The notes: a model not told the origin generated them from the sequence alone. 64,000 bases of DNA from Blastopirellula sp. (GCA_002733575.1 NVWB01000005.1:20502-84501), one strand, 5' to 3'; positions 18,172 through 27,261 are shown, counted from the first letter of the stretch. Program-made: numbers and translations.

Positions 18172-18723
18172 ATGAGTCGAAGAGAAACAATCCGACAACA
18201 ACTAGAGAGAGCGGCAAAAGACAATCTCATCGTTCGGGTCTACCGAAGTAAAATGGGGGGCGAATGGGAACACGGATATGTTGTAGGCATGGGGGATGAT
18301 TTTATTGCATTGGAATCAATTTCTAATTCAATTTATTATGATGGTTATCGCTGCATTCTTTTATCCGATGTTACGAAATGTGATGTTCCTGACAAATACA
18401 GTGAATTCCTAGAGAAAGCATTGAGATTACGGGGACTGAAACAGCAAGGCGACCAAGGTGTTGATTATTCTTCAGCAAAATCTATTATTCAGTCAGTTTC
18501 AGAGAGATTCCCTCTTGTGACAATTCACCAAGAGAGACTTTATCCCAATGAATGCTACATTGGGAGCGTTGACAAACTTAGTAATGGTTTTCTTGAGTTA
18601 CAGGAAATTGATCCTGGTGGAATATGGTGTGAGGAATCGGAGCCCTACAAGTTATCGGATATAACAAAAATAGCATTCGGAGGAGCCTACGAAGAAGCGT
18701 TATTTCTAGCTGTAAATGGTTAG
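18172..18723 (+). CDS. Hypothetical protein with two similar beta-barrel-like halves
   Basis: A 183-residue cytoplasmic protein, function unknown. ATG 18172 is chosen because aaggaaag lies just upstream; a GTG start 21 bases earlier is also open. Two halves show a similar pattern. Residues about 17-77 read 'LIVRVYRSKMGG', then 'GYVVGMGDDFIALESIS', then 'CILLSDVTKCDV'. Residues about 118-177 read 'LVTIHQERLYP', then 'CYIGSVDKLSNGFLELQEI', then 'PYKLSDITKIAF'. This suggests a tandem small beta-barrel (Sm/SH3-like) fold, by inspection only. It is visibly more AT-rich than its neighbours, which may point to transfer. Confidence 0.7.
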   Translation: MSRRETIRQQLERAAKDNLIVRVYRSKMGGEWEHGYVVGMGDDFIALESISNSIYYDGYRCILLSDVTKCDVPDKYSEFLEKALRLRGLKQQGDQGVDYSSAKSIIQSVSERFPLVTIHQERLYPNECYIGSVDKLSNGFLELQEIDPGGIWCEESEPYKLSDITKIAFGGAYEEALFLAVNG

Positions 18724-18854
18724 AAGTCTCGTAGGATGGCTGCTTGCCACTTACGCTTACCCACATTTTTGGCTTGGATGTTTTAGGAGTTCGACGCCGT
18801 TGACTAGTTGGTGGAGTTTACCGAGAAGTGTCTCTACTTCTGCATAAATAAAAC

Positions 18855-19856
18855 TCACGCTTCAACTCGCTCGATCTGTCGAGATCGAATTCTTGGCGCC
18901 ACCGCTTCGGCATCGGTGATTTGTGAATTGCGTACGATGCCGAGTTCGTCTGGCGATTTTCCAACCCAAGTGCTTTCTTTTCCGTGGATACTTATCGTTC
19001 CACTGGCTGGATCAAACGTCAGGGTCGTGAACAACGCGTCTTGGTAAGGGCATGTCGAACTAATCCAGCGGTGCTGTTTGTGAATCTCAGGCGAATAGCT
19101 TTCGTGCTTGTAAGTTCCCCCGACCCATTTATAAGAGGCCGAGTTCACATGCAGATATGAAATCTTTTCGACTTGAATGAGATCGTCAATATGTGTGTGC
19201 CCATTCAAGCAGAGGACCACTTTGTCGGCATGGGCACTCAAGATTTGTTGAATCTCTTTTGCATTGTCAATCGCCGAAGAACCGGCTAAAGGTTGATGGC
19301 AAACCACGACAACAGGGCCCTCGAATGTTTTCAGTTGTTCTTTCAGCCAAGTGACTTGCTGCTTGCCGACAAACTTGACATACCCGCCTTGGTGCGTGGG
19401 CGAACCTTTGTCGTTGCCATCGAGAACCAAAAATCGCAAGCCGCCAATGTCATGATGATAAAAGCGATCACTCATTCCCCAAACATCCAGGCACTGCTGC
19501 TTTGTGTGCCCACTATCAGTATCATGATTTCCAATTACATGCAGCGAAGTAGCGTGCGCCTGATTGAATTTATCGATGACCGGTTTATTGGCTTTGCTGG
19601 GATACGCAAAATCTCCGAGCTGCATAATTGCATCTGGTTTAACTTTGTCCATCTCGCTCAGAAAGTCGTCTAACCTCGCCTCGCCATCGTGCATGATGTC
19701 TTGATGCAAATCGGCAATCAAGCCAATCTTCACTGGCTTCTCCAACTGATGAACCCGAGCCTTGGCCTCCGCTGCCAGCGAAATAGAAGCGGCAGTTGCA
19801 CCTAATGTCAAAACAAACTCCCGACGAGACGATTTTTTAGTTGATGAATTTGGCAT
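18855..19856 (-). CDS. Calcineurin-like metallophosphoesterase, Tat-exported
   Basis: A 333-residue protein with a twin-arginine signal (SSRREFVLTLG, residues 9-19) ending near AEAKA. Metal-binding motifs of the calcineurin-like family appear in order: IADLH, LGDFAY, GNHDTD, VVCHQP and NGHTH. They would bind two metal ions and cleave a phosphomonoester or phosphodiester in the periplasm. The C-terminus holds 'LTFDPASGTISIHG'. The substrate is not apparent. The gene stands alone. The 130 bp between it and the converging upstream gene has nothing recognised; element C lies 131 bp upstream of its start. Confidence 0.9.
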   Translation of the reverse strand: MPNSSTKKSSRREFVLTLGATAASISLAAEAKARVHQLEKPVKIGLIADLHQDIMHDGEARLDDFLSEMDKVKPDAIMQLGDFAYPSKANKPVIDKFNQAHATSLHVIGNHDTDSGHTKQQCLDVWGMSDRFYHHDIGGLRFLVLDGNDKGSPTHQGGYVKFVGKQQVTWLKEQLKTFEGPVVVVCHQPLAGSSAIDNAKEIQQILSAHADKVVLCLNGHTHIDDLIQVEKISYLHVNSASYKWVGGTYKHESYSPEIHKQHRWISSTCPYQDALFTTLTFDPASGTISIHGKESTWVGKSPDELGIVRNSQITDAEAVAPRIRSRQIERVEA

Positions 19857-19986
19857 GGTTGTTTTTCTCTAACGAATCTGAGGTAAAAAGAATGACTCTG
19901 TAAGAAATTGAGATCGTACCCTGCCCAGCTATGTGCCTGACATTGGAGAAATCATTCTATCACTTGCGGCTTGAGTTGCAAATTAT

Positions 19987-20361
19987 TAGAGCATTTTTAA
20001 AACTGCTGTTCTGCTAAAATATTAGTGCCGGTAGGAACGAAGTCAGCTAGACTGGTTCTTCAGAACCAGGAATAGCCTTGCCTGAAATCTCAAAGTCCCG
20101 GCAGGGACCATGTCGATTTATTACGTTATTTCAAGCTGAAAACCAAAGAGATTTCTACCACGAATCGGTAGCCTGAAATCAAAACATCCACGATGCGCCC
20201 GACGTCGTCCCATCCGGGACTATCTTGAATTTGGGCGAAGTCACCTAGCCTGGGGATGAATCCCCAGGCTAGGTGACTTCGCCCCTATCGGAACTGAGAA
20301 AACTTGAAATTCCGGACTCTTTTCGTAGATTCTCGGAGTACAATTCTTCAAGATGCTCTAG
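19987..20361. repeat. Palindromic MITE-like element, copy C (about 375 bp)
   Basis: The ends are perfect inverted octamers: tagagcat (19987-19994) and atgctcta (20353-20360). The interior differs from A, B and D in sequence but keeps the plan. A large hairpin near 20233-20285 pairs gggcgaagtcacctagcctgg with its complement around gatgaatc, and GTCCC/GGGAC-type stems occur near 20097 and 20208. It lies between the metallophosphoesterase promoter side and the end of the TPR gene, 9 bp from that gene's stop codon. Confidence 0.78.
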
Positions 20362-20369
20362 TCGAATGA

Positions 20370-22913
20370 CTACGACCCATCGATCAATTTTAGCAGCGTC
20401 TCAAACTGGCTTTTTCTGGCAGGACCGCCTAAGTTGGGATGCAATGTTTGCATGTACCGGATTACCTTGCTCGCTTCTTCTTTGTTGCCCAGCCGAAAAT
20501 GACTCCGCGCAATTTCATACTTGGCTTGATACCAAGCGGCTGACTTAGGTGGTGTTTTATTGGCCATGTATCGCCATTGTGCCAATGCCTGAGTCACATC
20601 TTCTTTTGTAGTGCCGCTTGAAAGTAGTTCCGCAAATTCAATTTGAATCGTTTGATTTTTTAGGTTCGCAGCTGCTAGTTTTTTCATGGTTGAAACAGCA
20701 GTAGCCCTTTCGCCCTGCAAGTTCAACACATGAACTTGTGTGAGCTTCAATTTCAATTGTTCTTCTGGCGAAAGCTGAGCTTGCAGCGGAGTGATCTGGC
20801 GGATGACCATGGCTTGTAAGTTGGCCATATTGGGTTTCGTTTTCTCAGGGCTGCTTGAAGTGATCTCTGCTAAGGCGTCAAGCAGTTGCATCAATTTCTG
20901 GGGCGACCCGCCTGACAAGGCCGACAGCGTTTGCTGTGCTTTTTCACTTTGCCCCTGGCCTGCTTGAGCAATTACCAGTAGCGACTGTAAGCGGTTTAAC
21001 CAATCTTGCGGTGGATTAGAGTTCTCTTTGAGTGCTACGCCAATCACCGCTTCTGCATTGGCATAGCCGTTCTTGCCGTAGTGAATCCAAAGCTCTGCCG
21101 CGGTTTCAGCCGCTGTGCGAGTGGTCGGAGACCAAACACCATCGGTTGCGCCAGGGTTCTTCAAAATCAACTGTTCAAAGAAGTTGATTAACCTCGCAGC
21201 ATCTTGCTCGACCAATCCATTCCGGCTGCTGGCGAGTGCCAATTGTTGTAAGGCCGTCTGTCGTGTTAACTGAATTACTTCGTGATATTTTGGATAATCA
21301 GAACGAACTTGCATCAGCAACTTGGTTGCTTTGCTCCAAAGCTTTTGAGATGCATAAAGTTTGCCCAGCCAAAAGTTGGCTTGATTGGCCACTGAACTAC
21401 CTGGCCAGTGGGTCAGGTTTTCTTCTAGGATCTCTTGATAGAGTGCCAATTTGGATAGATCTTGCCGACGAATCGAATACGTGAGAGCGTGTGCTGCGGT
21501 TAGATGGATGCGTGCTGCATCTTTGTGGGTTCGGTATTTCAAAGCCAATTCACGAAACCGGCCAGCGGCACCTGCGTAGTCATCTTGATTCAAGGCAACC
21601 GCCGCGGCCGTACTGCCGATCTGAAATAGTTGATCACTAGTGGCATCCGCTTTTAGCGCCGCTTGATATGCTTTGTCGTAGGTCTTTAGTGCATCTGCTA
21701 ATCGATCTTGGCGATAAAATCCTGCTGCGGTTTTAATCAACAAGTCGACATTGGCCGAATCGCCTGACACGGCCCTGTCAGTAAGTGTCATTTCGGCCCG
21801 ACGAGACCAATAGGCTCCATGCAAACTGTCTAGTTGTTTTGCAACAACCGCCGCCTTCGCTTGCCAGAGTTTTAAGTCATCCGCCTTGTTTTTTGTTTCA
21901 GCATCTTTCCAGAGAGCCACGTAAGTTTCAAACAGGGCATAGTCCAAATCGGCGGAAGTTTGGCCGTCGATCATGCGTTCAAACTCAGTAATCTTTGCCG
22001 ATTCGTACAACTTTTGTTGATCAAGTAATAATCGCACCTGTTGAGCTCTGGCTGCCAATTGCACGTCGACCGGTGGTTCTAACTTCAGCAGGGCGTTGAT
22101 ACGTTCTGACGATTCATCAAAACGTGCTAATAATCGTTGGCAGCGAATCTGGGCCAAACGACTAGGCCACATACTGGGCGAGTCTTCACGGTGTTGGGTT
22201 AATGGTTTTAGGAGAGCCAAAGCTTGCAACAGTGAATTCGTCCGGTCAGGGCTTTGCGGTGGATAACAGAGTCCCTGGTTCATGTAGGCTCTTGCTTGTT
22301 GATACTCGATGTTATGTGTTATTGCAGTCAGCTCAATTAAACTGAGCTTGTCCGAGTTGGCATTAGGCCCTTGAACCATGGCTCTCTGGAGTATTGCAAC
22401 CTGGTTTTTATGATCCAGGAGTTGGCCCAAACAAGTTCGCAGATAGGTCCTGGCTTCCTCAATCGAAGCTCCGCCTGCCGCTTGGACTTCTGCTTCTTGA
22501 CGTGCCAATTCTCCACGTGCCAGCAAACCGAGCGTGGATTGTAAGCGAACCAGAATCAATCGTGGATTGCGGGGAGAAAACTTGGCAAATTTAACGGGGA
22601 GGCTATCGGCCGCTTTCCAGAGTAAAGCCCGCTCTGCTGGCGGAGAGTTCAATGCGTGGATTGCATACGTGCGAATCCAGGCCGCCGCGATTTCCGCTCT
22701 TTCTTTATCCGTAAGTCCCGCTTCGACCACACGTTTGGCTGCATAAGCTTCGGCCAATCGATAAAGCTGGCGAGAGCGCAGGCCATCGACCATGCGTAAA
22801 TCATCACTTGCTTGTGTCGAGTGGCTCGATATTTCAGCGCAGACCGGTTGCCAGAGGATGAGCCAGCAACTCAGCACGAAAGCTAATCGAATTAGGGGCA
22901 CAAGGTGATTCAT
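20370..22913 (-). CDS. Large TPR-repeat protein, secreted
   Basis: An 847-residue protein with a signal peptide (about residues 1-27, cleavage near VCA-EI) and many tetratricopeptide-like helical pairs along its length. Examples are 'ADALKTYDKAYQAALKADATSDQLFQIGS', 'YAGAAGRFRELALKYRTHKDAAR' and 'FWLGKLYASQKLWSKATKLL'. TPR solenoids hold protein complexes together; this one is predicted to be periplasmic. It is the last gene of the VWA/TPR/TolQ/ExbD/ExbD run, 33 bp downstream of the second ExbD gene. It may scaffold the periplasmic side of the proton-driven motor. Element C follows its stop. Confidence 0.85.
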   Translation of the reverse strand: MNHLVPLIRLAFVLSCWLILWQPVCAEISSHSTQASDDLRMVDGLRSRQLYRLAEAYAAKRVVEAGLTDKERAEIAAAWIRTYAIHALNSPPAERALLWKAADSLPVKFAKFSPRNPRLILVRLQSTLGLLARGELARQEAEVQAAGGASIEEARTYLRTCLGQLLDHKNQVAILQRAMVQGPNANSDKLSLIELTAITHNIEYQQARAYMNQGLCYPPQSPDRTNSLLQALALLKPLTQHREDSPSMWPSRLAQIRCQRLLARFDESSERINALLKLEPPVDVQLAARAQQVRLLLDQQKLYESAKITEFERMIDGQTSADLDYALFETYVALWKDAETKNKADDLKLWQAKAAVVAKQLDSLHGAYWSRRAEMTLTDRAVSGDSANVDLLIKTAAGFYRQDRLADALKTYDKAYQAALKADATSDQLFQIGSTAAAVALNQDDYAGAAGRFRELALKYRTHKDAARIHLTAAHALTYSIRRQDLSKLALYQEILEENLTHWPGSSVANQANFWLGKLYASQKLWSKATKLLMQVRSDYPKYHEVIQLTRQTALQQLALASSRNGLVEQDAARLINFFEQLILKNPGATDGVWSPTTRTAAETAAELWIHYGKNGYANAEAVIGVALKENSNPPQDWLNRLQSLLVIAQAGQGQSEKAQQTLSALSGGSPQKLMQLLDALAEITSSSPEKTKPNMANLQAMVIRQITPLQAQLSPEEQLKLKLTQVHVLNLQGERATAVSTMKKLAAANLKNQTIQIEFAELLSSGTTKEDVTQALAQWRYMANKTPPKSAAWYQAKYEIARSHFRLGNKEEASKVIRYMQTLHPNLGGPARKSQFETLLKLIDGS

Positions 22914-22946
22914 GTTCTGTTTAACAGCAGGTCGTTATAAGTAACT

Positions 22947-23396
22947 TCAAGTGTCTTCCGATACGGCAAATTGGATCTCTTGATAATTTAACTGCCGGGC
23001 CACGTCATACACATCGATAACATCGCCGACCGAGACTCCTTCGTCAGGGTCAATCACCAGTGAGGTATCGCTCTTGATTTCTTCTATTATTTCCCTGAGT
23101 ATCTTTCGAACTTCAGCTAGGCTAGAGTAAGGTTCTTCATTGACCATCCACATGGGTTGATCACCCTCTTGAATCAAACGGACAACCACTTGATCAAAGT
23201 CTTCCTTCTCAAGCTGCTTTTCGGTCGATTGGCCTTTTCCTACAAGCGGCGTCAAAGTGCTGGGAAGTGAGTACTCGACAATTTGAAAGCTGGCGGTCCA
23301 GATAAAGAACACCAGCAACAAAAACACCACGTCGATCATCGGCGTCATGGCGATTTCTAAACTTTTGCGATCTTGATAAGGCGAATGTCTTTTCAT
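22947..23396 (-). CDS. ExbD/TolR-family protein (second copy)
   Basis: A 149-residue protein. ATG 23396 overlaps the stop of the preceding ExbD gene by one base (TAATG), which signals translational coupling. One membrane segment at about residues 18-40 contains the conserved Asp of TPMIDVVFLLLVFF (D22), the proton-handling residue of ExbD/TolR. The rest is periplasmic ('VSVGDVIDVYDVARQLNYQEIQFAV'). It should form the rotor or plug of a proton-motive-force-driven complex with the TolQ-like protein. The second copy is divergent from the first, so a heteromeric ExbD pair is likely. Confidence 0.9.
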   Translation of the reverse strand: MKRHSPYQDRKSLEIAMTPMIDVVFLLLVFFIWTASFQIVEYSLPSTLTPLVGKGQSTEKQLEKEDFDQVVVRLIQEGDQPMWMVNEEPYSSLAEVRKILREIIEEIKSDTSLVIDPDEGVSVGDVIDVYDVARQLNYQEIQFAVSEDT

Positions 23397-23824
23397 TAGC
23401 GGGCATCCTCTTTTCGAATGACGGCAAACACCACATTCCAAATCTCGGCCTCGGCACAAGCCAACATAATCGGTTGAACTTCTCGATATGCGACCGTGCG
23501 ATCACAACGAATCCGCACTTCCAAATCAGAACTTGACCGGTTTTTCTCGTACATCAGCCGTTGTTTTAATTCTGTTTTATTGACACGTTTTCCGGCCAAC
23601 AGCATTTGACCTTGCGGGTCAATGTTCACAATAATTCTCTCGCGTTCGCCATCAATAATTTCATGCCCACTATCGGCAGAAGGCAGCGCCAGAGGCATTT
23701 GACTTTCCTGCTTTGCCAAATGGCTTGAGACCAGAAAGAAAATGATCAATAAAAAAACGACGTCGATCATCGGGGTCATGTTAAACCCAAATTCACCTGA
23801 TTTTAGATTGGAATGAACTTTCAT
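23396..23824 (-). CDS. ExbD/TolR-family protein (first copy)
   Basis: A 142-residue protein with the ExbD signature NMTPMIDVVFLLIIFF (D21) in its single membrane helix (about residues 17-36). A periplasmic domain follows with 'IVNIDPQGQMLLAGKRVNKTELKQRL', the usual ExbD strand-helix pattern. Its ATG overlaps the end of the TolQ-like gene by four bases (ATGA) and its stop overlaps the next ExbD start. This gives tight translational coupling of all three genes and fits a fixed subunit ratio. It couples proton flow to work in the periplasm; no TonB or TolA gene lies nearby. Confidence 0.92.
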   Translation of the reverse strand: MKVHSNLKSGEFGFNMTPMIDVVFLLIIFFLVSSHLAKQESQMPLALPSADSGHEIIDGERERIIVNIDPQGQMLLAGKRVNKTELKQRLMYEKNRSSSDLEVRIRCDRTVAYREVQPIMLACAEAEIWNVVFAVIRKEDAR

Positions 23825-24660
23825 CCGCTCTTGCCTCCACTATTGGAAGCTTGACGGCGTCGACGTTTCAATGGAGTAAAGACTTGTTGTGCTTGATAGG
23901 CGGCTTCTGCTACCAGTTCGTCAATCCAGTTACGGAAAACAGCAAACGCACCCAAGCAAGGAATGGCAATGATCAACCCGCCCACGGTGGTAACGAGTGC
24001 TTGGTAAATTCCTTCGGCCAAATCAGCGGCACCTGCGGCCCCTTGGGTGCTGGCCACTTGTTGAAAGGCAAAAATCATTCCAGTGACTGTACCTAACAGA
24101 CCAACCATCGGTGCGATGTTGCCGATGACCGAGAGATATTCGATTTTGCGAAACAACCGGGCCGATTGTTCAGCGGTCGCGTCTTCCAATGCTTTTTCTA
24201 CGCCAGTCCAACCGCTATCGAGTTCGGCAATGCCACTTAAAATCACGAAGGAAAGAAAGCTGGGTGCCTCTATACACGCGTTTTCGGCTTCTTCAACCTT
24301 GCCTGCTAACAAGTAATCACGCACGGTGTCTCGCAGGCCCTCAGGCATTAAGTCTTTTTGCCGGATGGTCATCGCATGCTCGAACACCAAATAGGAGGCG
24401 GTCAATGACAATGCAAACAACAGCAACAAAATCATCATGCCCACGATGCCGCCAGACAAGACAATGTCAACGAAGCCTGCCCCTTGCGTATTGCTTCCAG
24501 TATCTGAAACAGGTGCCGCTGGTGTACCTGAACTATCAGCCGGCTGTGCAATAACAGGTGTTTCCCAGAATGCCAAGTTGCCTGATTGCCACTGAAGTGC
24601 TGAGAGCATCAGGAACAAGATCCCGAATGCCGTTACGATAGTACGTGTCCTGTTTGACAA
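23821..24660 (-). CDS. MotA/TolQ/ExbB-family proton channel protein
   Basis: A 279-residue protein. The start is TTG 24660, supported by GGGAG six bases upstream. An N-terminal signal-like helix and a Ser/Thr-rich segment precede the family core: a membrane segment at about 65-90 ('GGIVGMMILLLLFALSLTASY'), a cytoplasmic loop, and two helices at about 175-240. The core includes 'SVIGNIAPMVGLLGTVTGMI' and 'LVTTVGGLIIAIPCLGAFA', the TolQ/ExbB signature. It forms the pentameric stator with the ExbD proteins. The long N-terminal extension is common in planctomycete versions. Confidence 0.92.
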   Translation of the reverse strand: MSNRTRTIVTAFGILFLMLSALQWQSGNLAFWETPVIAQPADSSGTPAAPVSDTGSNTQGAGFVDIVLSGGIVGMMILLLLFALSLTASYLVFEHAMTIRQKDLMPEGLRDTVRDYLLAGKVEEAENACIEAPSFLSFVILSGIAELDSGWTGVEKALEDATAEQSARLFRKIEYLSVIGNIAPMVGLLGTVTGMIFAFQQVASTQGAAGAADLAEGIYQALVTTVGGLIIAIPCLGAFAVFRNWIDELVAEAAYQAQQVFTPLKRRRRQASNSGGKSG

Positions 24661-24736
24661 AATTGTCTCCCTACGATTTATTTAAGTCAGGTCGTTTGTG
24701 TTTGAAGTATCAAATTGTTTCAGATCAATATGCTGG

Positions 24737-24910
24737 GTGCCACTGGCCCCGCCAGTGTGAAGTGCAATTGTTCTGTCTGTGTATCTTGCATTTGAACAAT
24801 ATAAGTTGTAATCAATTCCTTTGGTTGTTCCCTGAAATACGTTTTTCGATTTTAACCAATAGTTATTTATCTGGTCTCTATGCAATTCACACTGGCGGAG
24901 CCAGTGGCAC
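24737..24910. repeat. Inverted repeat inside the TolQ operon gap
   Basis: Arms of 30 bp at 24737-24766 and 24881-24910 match as reverse complements at 28 of 30 positions (core cactggccccgccagtgtga). Each arm is also a short palindrome around 'ggcccc/ggctcc'. The 114-bp interior is AT-rich and non-coding. It lies in the 269-bp gap between the second and third genes of the VWA/TolQ run and could attenuate or process the transcript. 'gccactggctccgccagtg' palindromes recur in planctomycete genomes from memory. Confidence 0.85.
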
Positions 24911-24929
24911 ACAGAAACAAATTTCAAAC

Positions 24930-26021
24930 TTAATCACTGGCCTCTAACAATTGTTCTAATGCAAGTTTGGCTTCATTACTGGAAGCCGTGTGTTGGTAGT
25001 TGGTTATCACTTCACGATAAATACGTGCCGCTTCTTCTGGTCTTTCAAGTTCTTCTAATTGACGTGCCGTTTGAAACAATGCGTCGCTCACCAGGTGATG
25101 ATGCCGAGGGTACAAGATCGGTATTTTCATGTAACTCAACGCGGTCACTTCCGGTACTTCCGGCTCCTTTTGACGGTCTCGGGCTTTACTGATTAAGTAC
25201 GTTGGCCCGGCCCTCACGGTTTTGGGTAGTCGCGTGATTTGTGCTTCCCACATATCGATCTGGGCCGGAATGGCGAGATGCAGCTTCGTCCTACGAAGCT
25301 GCATCTCGGCCAGTTGTGCAATGATGGGGTTGGGATTTAGCTCTAGTGATTTCAAAACGCTGATGCACGTTTTTCGATCTACGGTAAAAAGTAACCAACT
25401 GGCACCCATCAGTTGAGCATAGGGCAACTCACGGTTTTGAATCCACGAGACGGCCCTTCTTTCGAGTTCGATACTGACCACATGATTCATCCAAGCCAAC
25501 GGCATTTCACCTAATAACCGTGTGGTTGGATCACTGCGAACAATCAGCAAGAAGTCTTCGCCGGCTAGGTCGATTTGACCCTGATATCGGTGGCACCACG
25601 AAAGTTGTGCCAGAATTTCACGTTTGACCCAACGACGATCTTCTAGCTGCATCGCCTGTCCATACGCGATCGTGGCGTTTTGATATTTCTTGTTCGCAAA
25701 TGCCTTGTCTGCAAGTTGATGCGATGAAATCTTTGTGTATTGAATTCCAGTTACTTTTGAACCGGCGATCTGATCTTCCCGTCCGCCGATGGTTCGTAAG
25801 ATGAGCACTTCACCCGTGTATTCTAGAACGGTGCCACGTAACTGCGTCGGTGATTTCGGCCCGGTTGGGTTGAGAGACACCAGGTCTTCCGCCTGCAAAC
25901 GCTGACTAAAGAGCGTGAGGCAGCAGAAGCAGGCGATCAACAGAGCGAGCAGCTTTAATGCGCAGCGCAAGCCAGTATGGCTGTCACTGGTTCGCTCGAA
26001 TTGGTTTTGAAACAGTTGCAC
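24930..26021 (-). CDS. Secreted TPR-like protein of the TolQ/VWA operon
   Basis: A 363-residue protein. GTG 26021 is chosen because GAAGGAG lies six bases upstream. A basic n-region and long hydrophobic segment (about residues 23-45) form a signal peptide or anchor ending near LQA-ED. Residues 50-85 read as a small beta domain ('LRGTVLEYTGEVLILRTIGG'). Helical repeat pairs follow, including a final TPR-like unit 'ALFQTARQLEELERPEEAARIYREVITNYQHTASSNEAKLAL'. It is predicted to act in the periplasm beside the TolQ/ExbD motor. Role inferred from position only. Confidence 0.78.
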   Translation of the reverse strand: MQLFQNQFERTSDSHTGLRCALKLLALLIACFCCLTLFSQRLQAEDLVSLNPTGPKSPTQLRGTVLEYTGEVLILRTIGGREDQIAGSKVTGIQYTKISSHQLADKAFANKKYQNATIAYGQAMQLEDRRWVKREILAQLSWCHRYQGQIDLAGEDFLLIVRSDPTTRLLGEMPLAWMNHVVSIELERRAVSWIQNRELPYAQLMGASWLLFTVDRKTCISVLKSLELNPNPIIAQLAEMQLRRTKLHLAIPAQIDMWEAQITRLPKTVRAGPTYLISKARDRQKEPEVPEVTALSYMKIPILYPRHHHLVSDALFQTARQLEELERPEEAARIYREVITNYQHTASSNEAKLALEQLLEASD

Positions 26022-26073
26022 TCTCGCTCCTTCGTGTGCAAATTTAGTAAAAATCTGGATCAGTTTTTGGGCT

Positions 26074-27093
26074 TCATTTTGAGATGTCTATGTAGATATG
26101 TCTTCCAGCATTTTGCTCGGCCAGCTTCACCAGGAAATTCCGTTTTCCACTAAAGGGGATATCGCCAAATTCGATAGTATGAATCACGGTCCCTTTATTT
26201 CTACGCCGGACTCGTTCTAACTCACTCGGAAACATTTCAGGCTGAGCGGCATCGGTCAAAAAGAAAATCACATCGGGCTGCATGTTGAGTGCCAACAGTA
26301 GCGCAGGCAAGTGTTGCGTTCCCCCATTGGCAGTTACCGATTTCACAAATCGTTCGGCCAATATCTTACCTTGTGTATTGGCGAATACCAGCTTGCCTCG
26401 ACCATCGCCGGTATCAAAGATGCGTTGGTTCTCATTGTAAAACACAATGGAAAACTGATGCGTTTCTTCCAACTCACCCAGGCTGGCGATCAGTTCGCTT
26501 TTCGCGGCGGCCAACGGGCGACCGCCCCAGCCATTCATGCTGCCACTGCGATCAAACACATAAACGAATTTGCTGCCTGTGCCTTCGGCACCAAAAACCG
26601 AGGTGGTTCCTTTTTCGCCTGCGCCAGGTCGTTTGTTTTCGCCACCAGTGCCTAACTCACCTATCCCCGGTAGTCCTTTGCCGATTTCATTCCCATTCAG
26701 CGGCTCACCTCCATCGCTGGCAAGCAGAGACCCAACATCAAAAGGGACGTCATCAATCGCTGGCACGCTGCTTTCGATTGCTTCAGAAGGATCGGTCGAG
26801 TCAGTTTGCTCTGCCTTGCTGGTGCTGTTGTTGCGCGAGCCATCAAAGTACTCGGTCTCTCCATTCTCATGACTGGCCAACACGATGCTGCCACTGCGAT
26901 CGGGTTCGTCCCCTGGTGCATCTCGATTGACTTCCTGAACCGTCAAGGCCAGCACTATCACCAACGAAGTATGCAGCAGCAGCGAAAGCGCCCAGGCCGG
27001 GATGACTCGTTTGCCAGACATACCTTGGCCGTGTGAATGCATGGCAGATGCAACATCAAACGCAGCGGCTTCTTCTGGCAAATCGGCAGACAT
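26074..27093 (-). CDS. Membrane-anchored von Willebrand factor A protein
   Basis: A 339-residue protein with a cytoplasmic N-terminus, one membrane helix at about residues 31-52, a long polar Gly/Asp/Ser-rich linker and a C-terminal VWA domain from about residue 173. The MIDAS metal site is visible: DRSGSM (D181, S183, S185), a Thr in NGGTQH, and an Asp in FFLTDAAQP. VWA domains bind protein partners through a divalent metal. It is the first gene of the minus-strand run that includes TolQ/ExbD homologues, 52 bp upstream of the next gene. The VWA domain should be periplasmic, within reach of the ExbD domains. Confidence 0.87.
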   Translation of the reverse strand: MSADLPEEAAAFDVASAMHSHGQGMSGKRVIPAWALSLLLHTSLVIVLALTVQEVNRDAPGDEPDRSGSIVLASHENGETEYFDGSRNNSTSKAEQTDSTDPSEAIESSVPAIDDVPFDVGSLLASDGGEPLNGNEIGKGLPGIGELGTGGENKRPGAGEKGTTSVFGAEGTGSKFVYVFDRSGSMNGWGGRPLAAAKSELIASLGELEETHQFSIVFYNENQRIFDTGDGRGKLVFANTQGKILAERFVKSVTANGGTQHLPALLLALNMQPDVIFFLTDAAQPEMFPSELERVRRRNKGTVIHTIEFGDIPFSGKRNFLVKLAEQNAGRHIYIDISK

Positions 27094-27261
27094 GATTTGT
27101 GGTTCTTTGAAAGGGCTAGGGAAATTAAAATGGCCGGGTAATTCTAGGGATACCGCTATTTTACGTCAATGTGGTTAATCGCACCCTATTTTGTCCAAAC
27201 TTCCTGTGCTTACAGGGGGTATTTCTATTGAACCGGTAAATTTCCTCTGATCTTACCGTTT

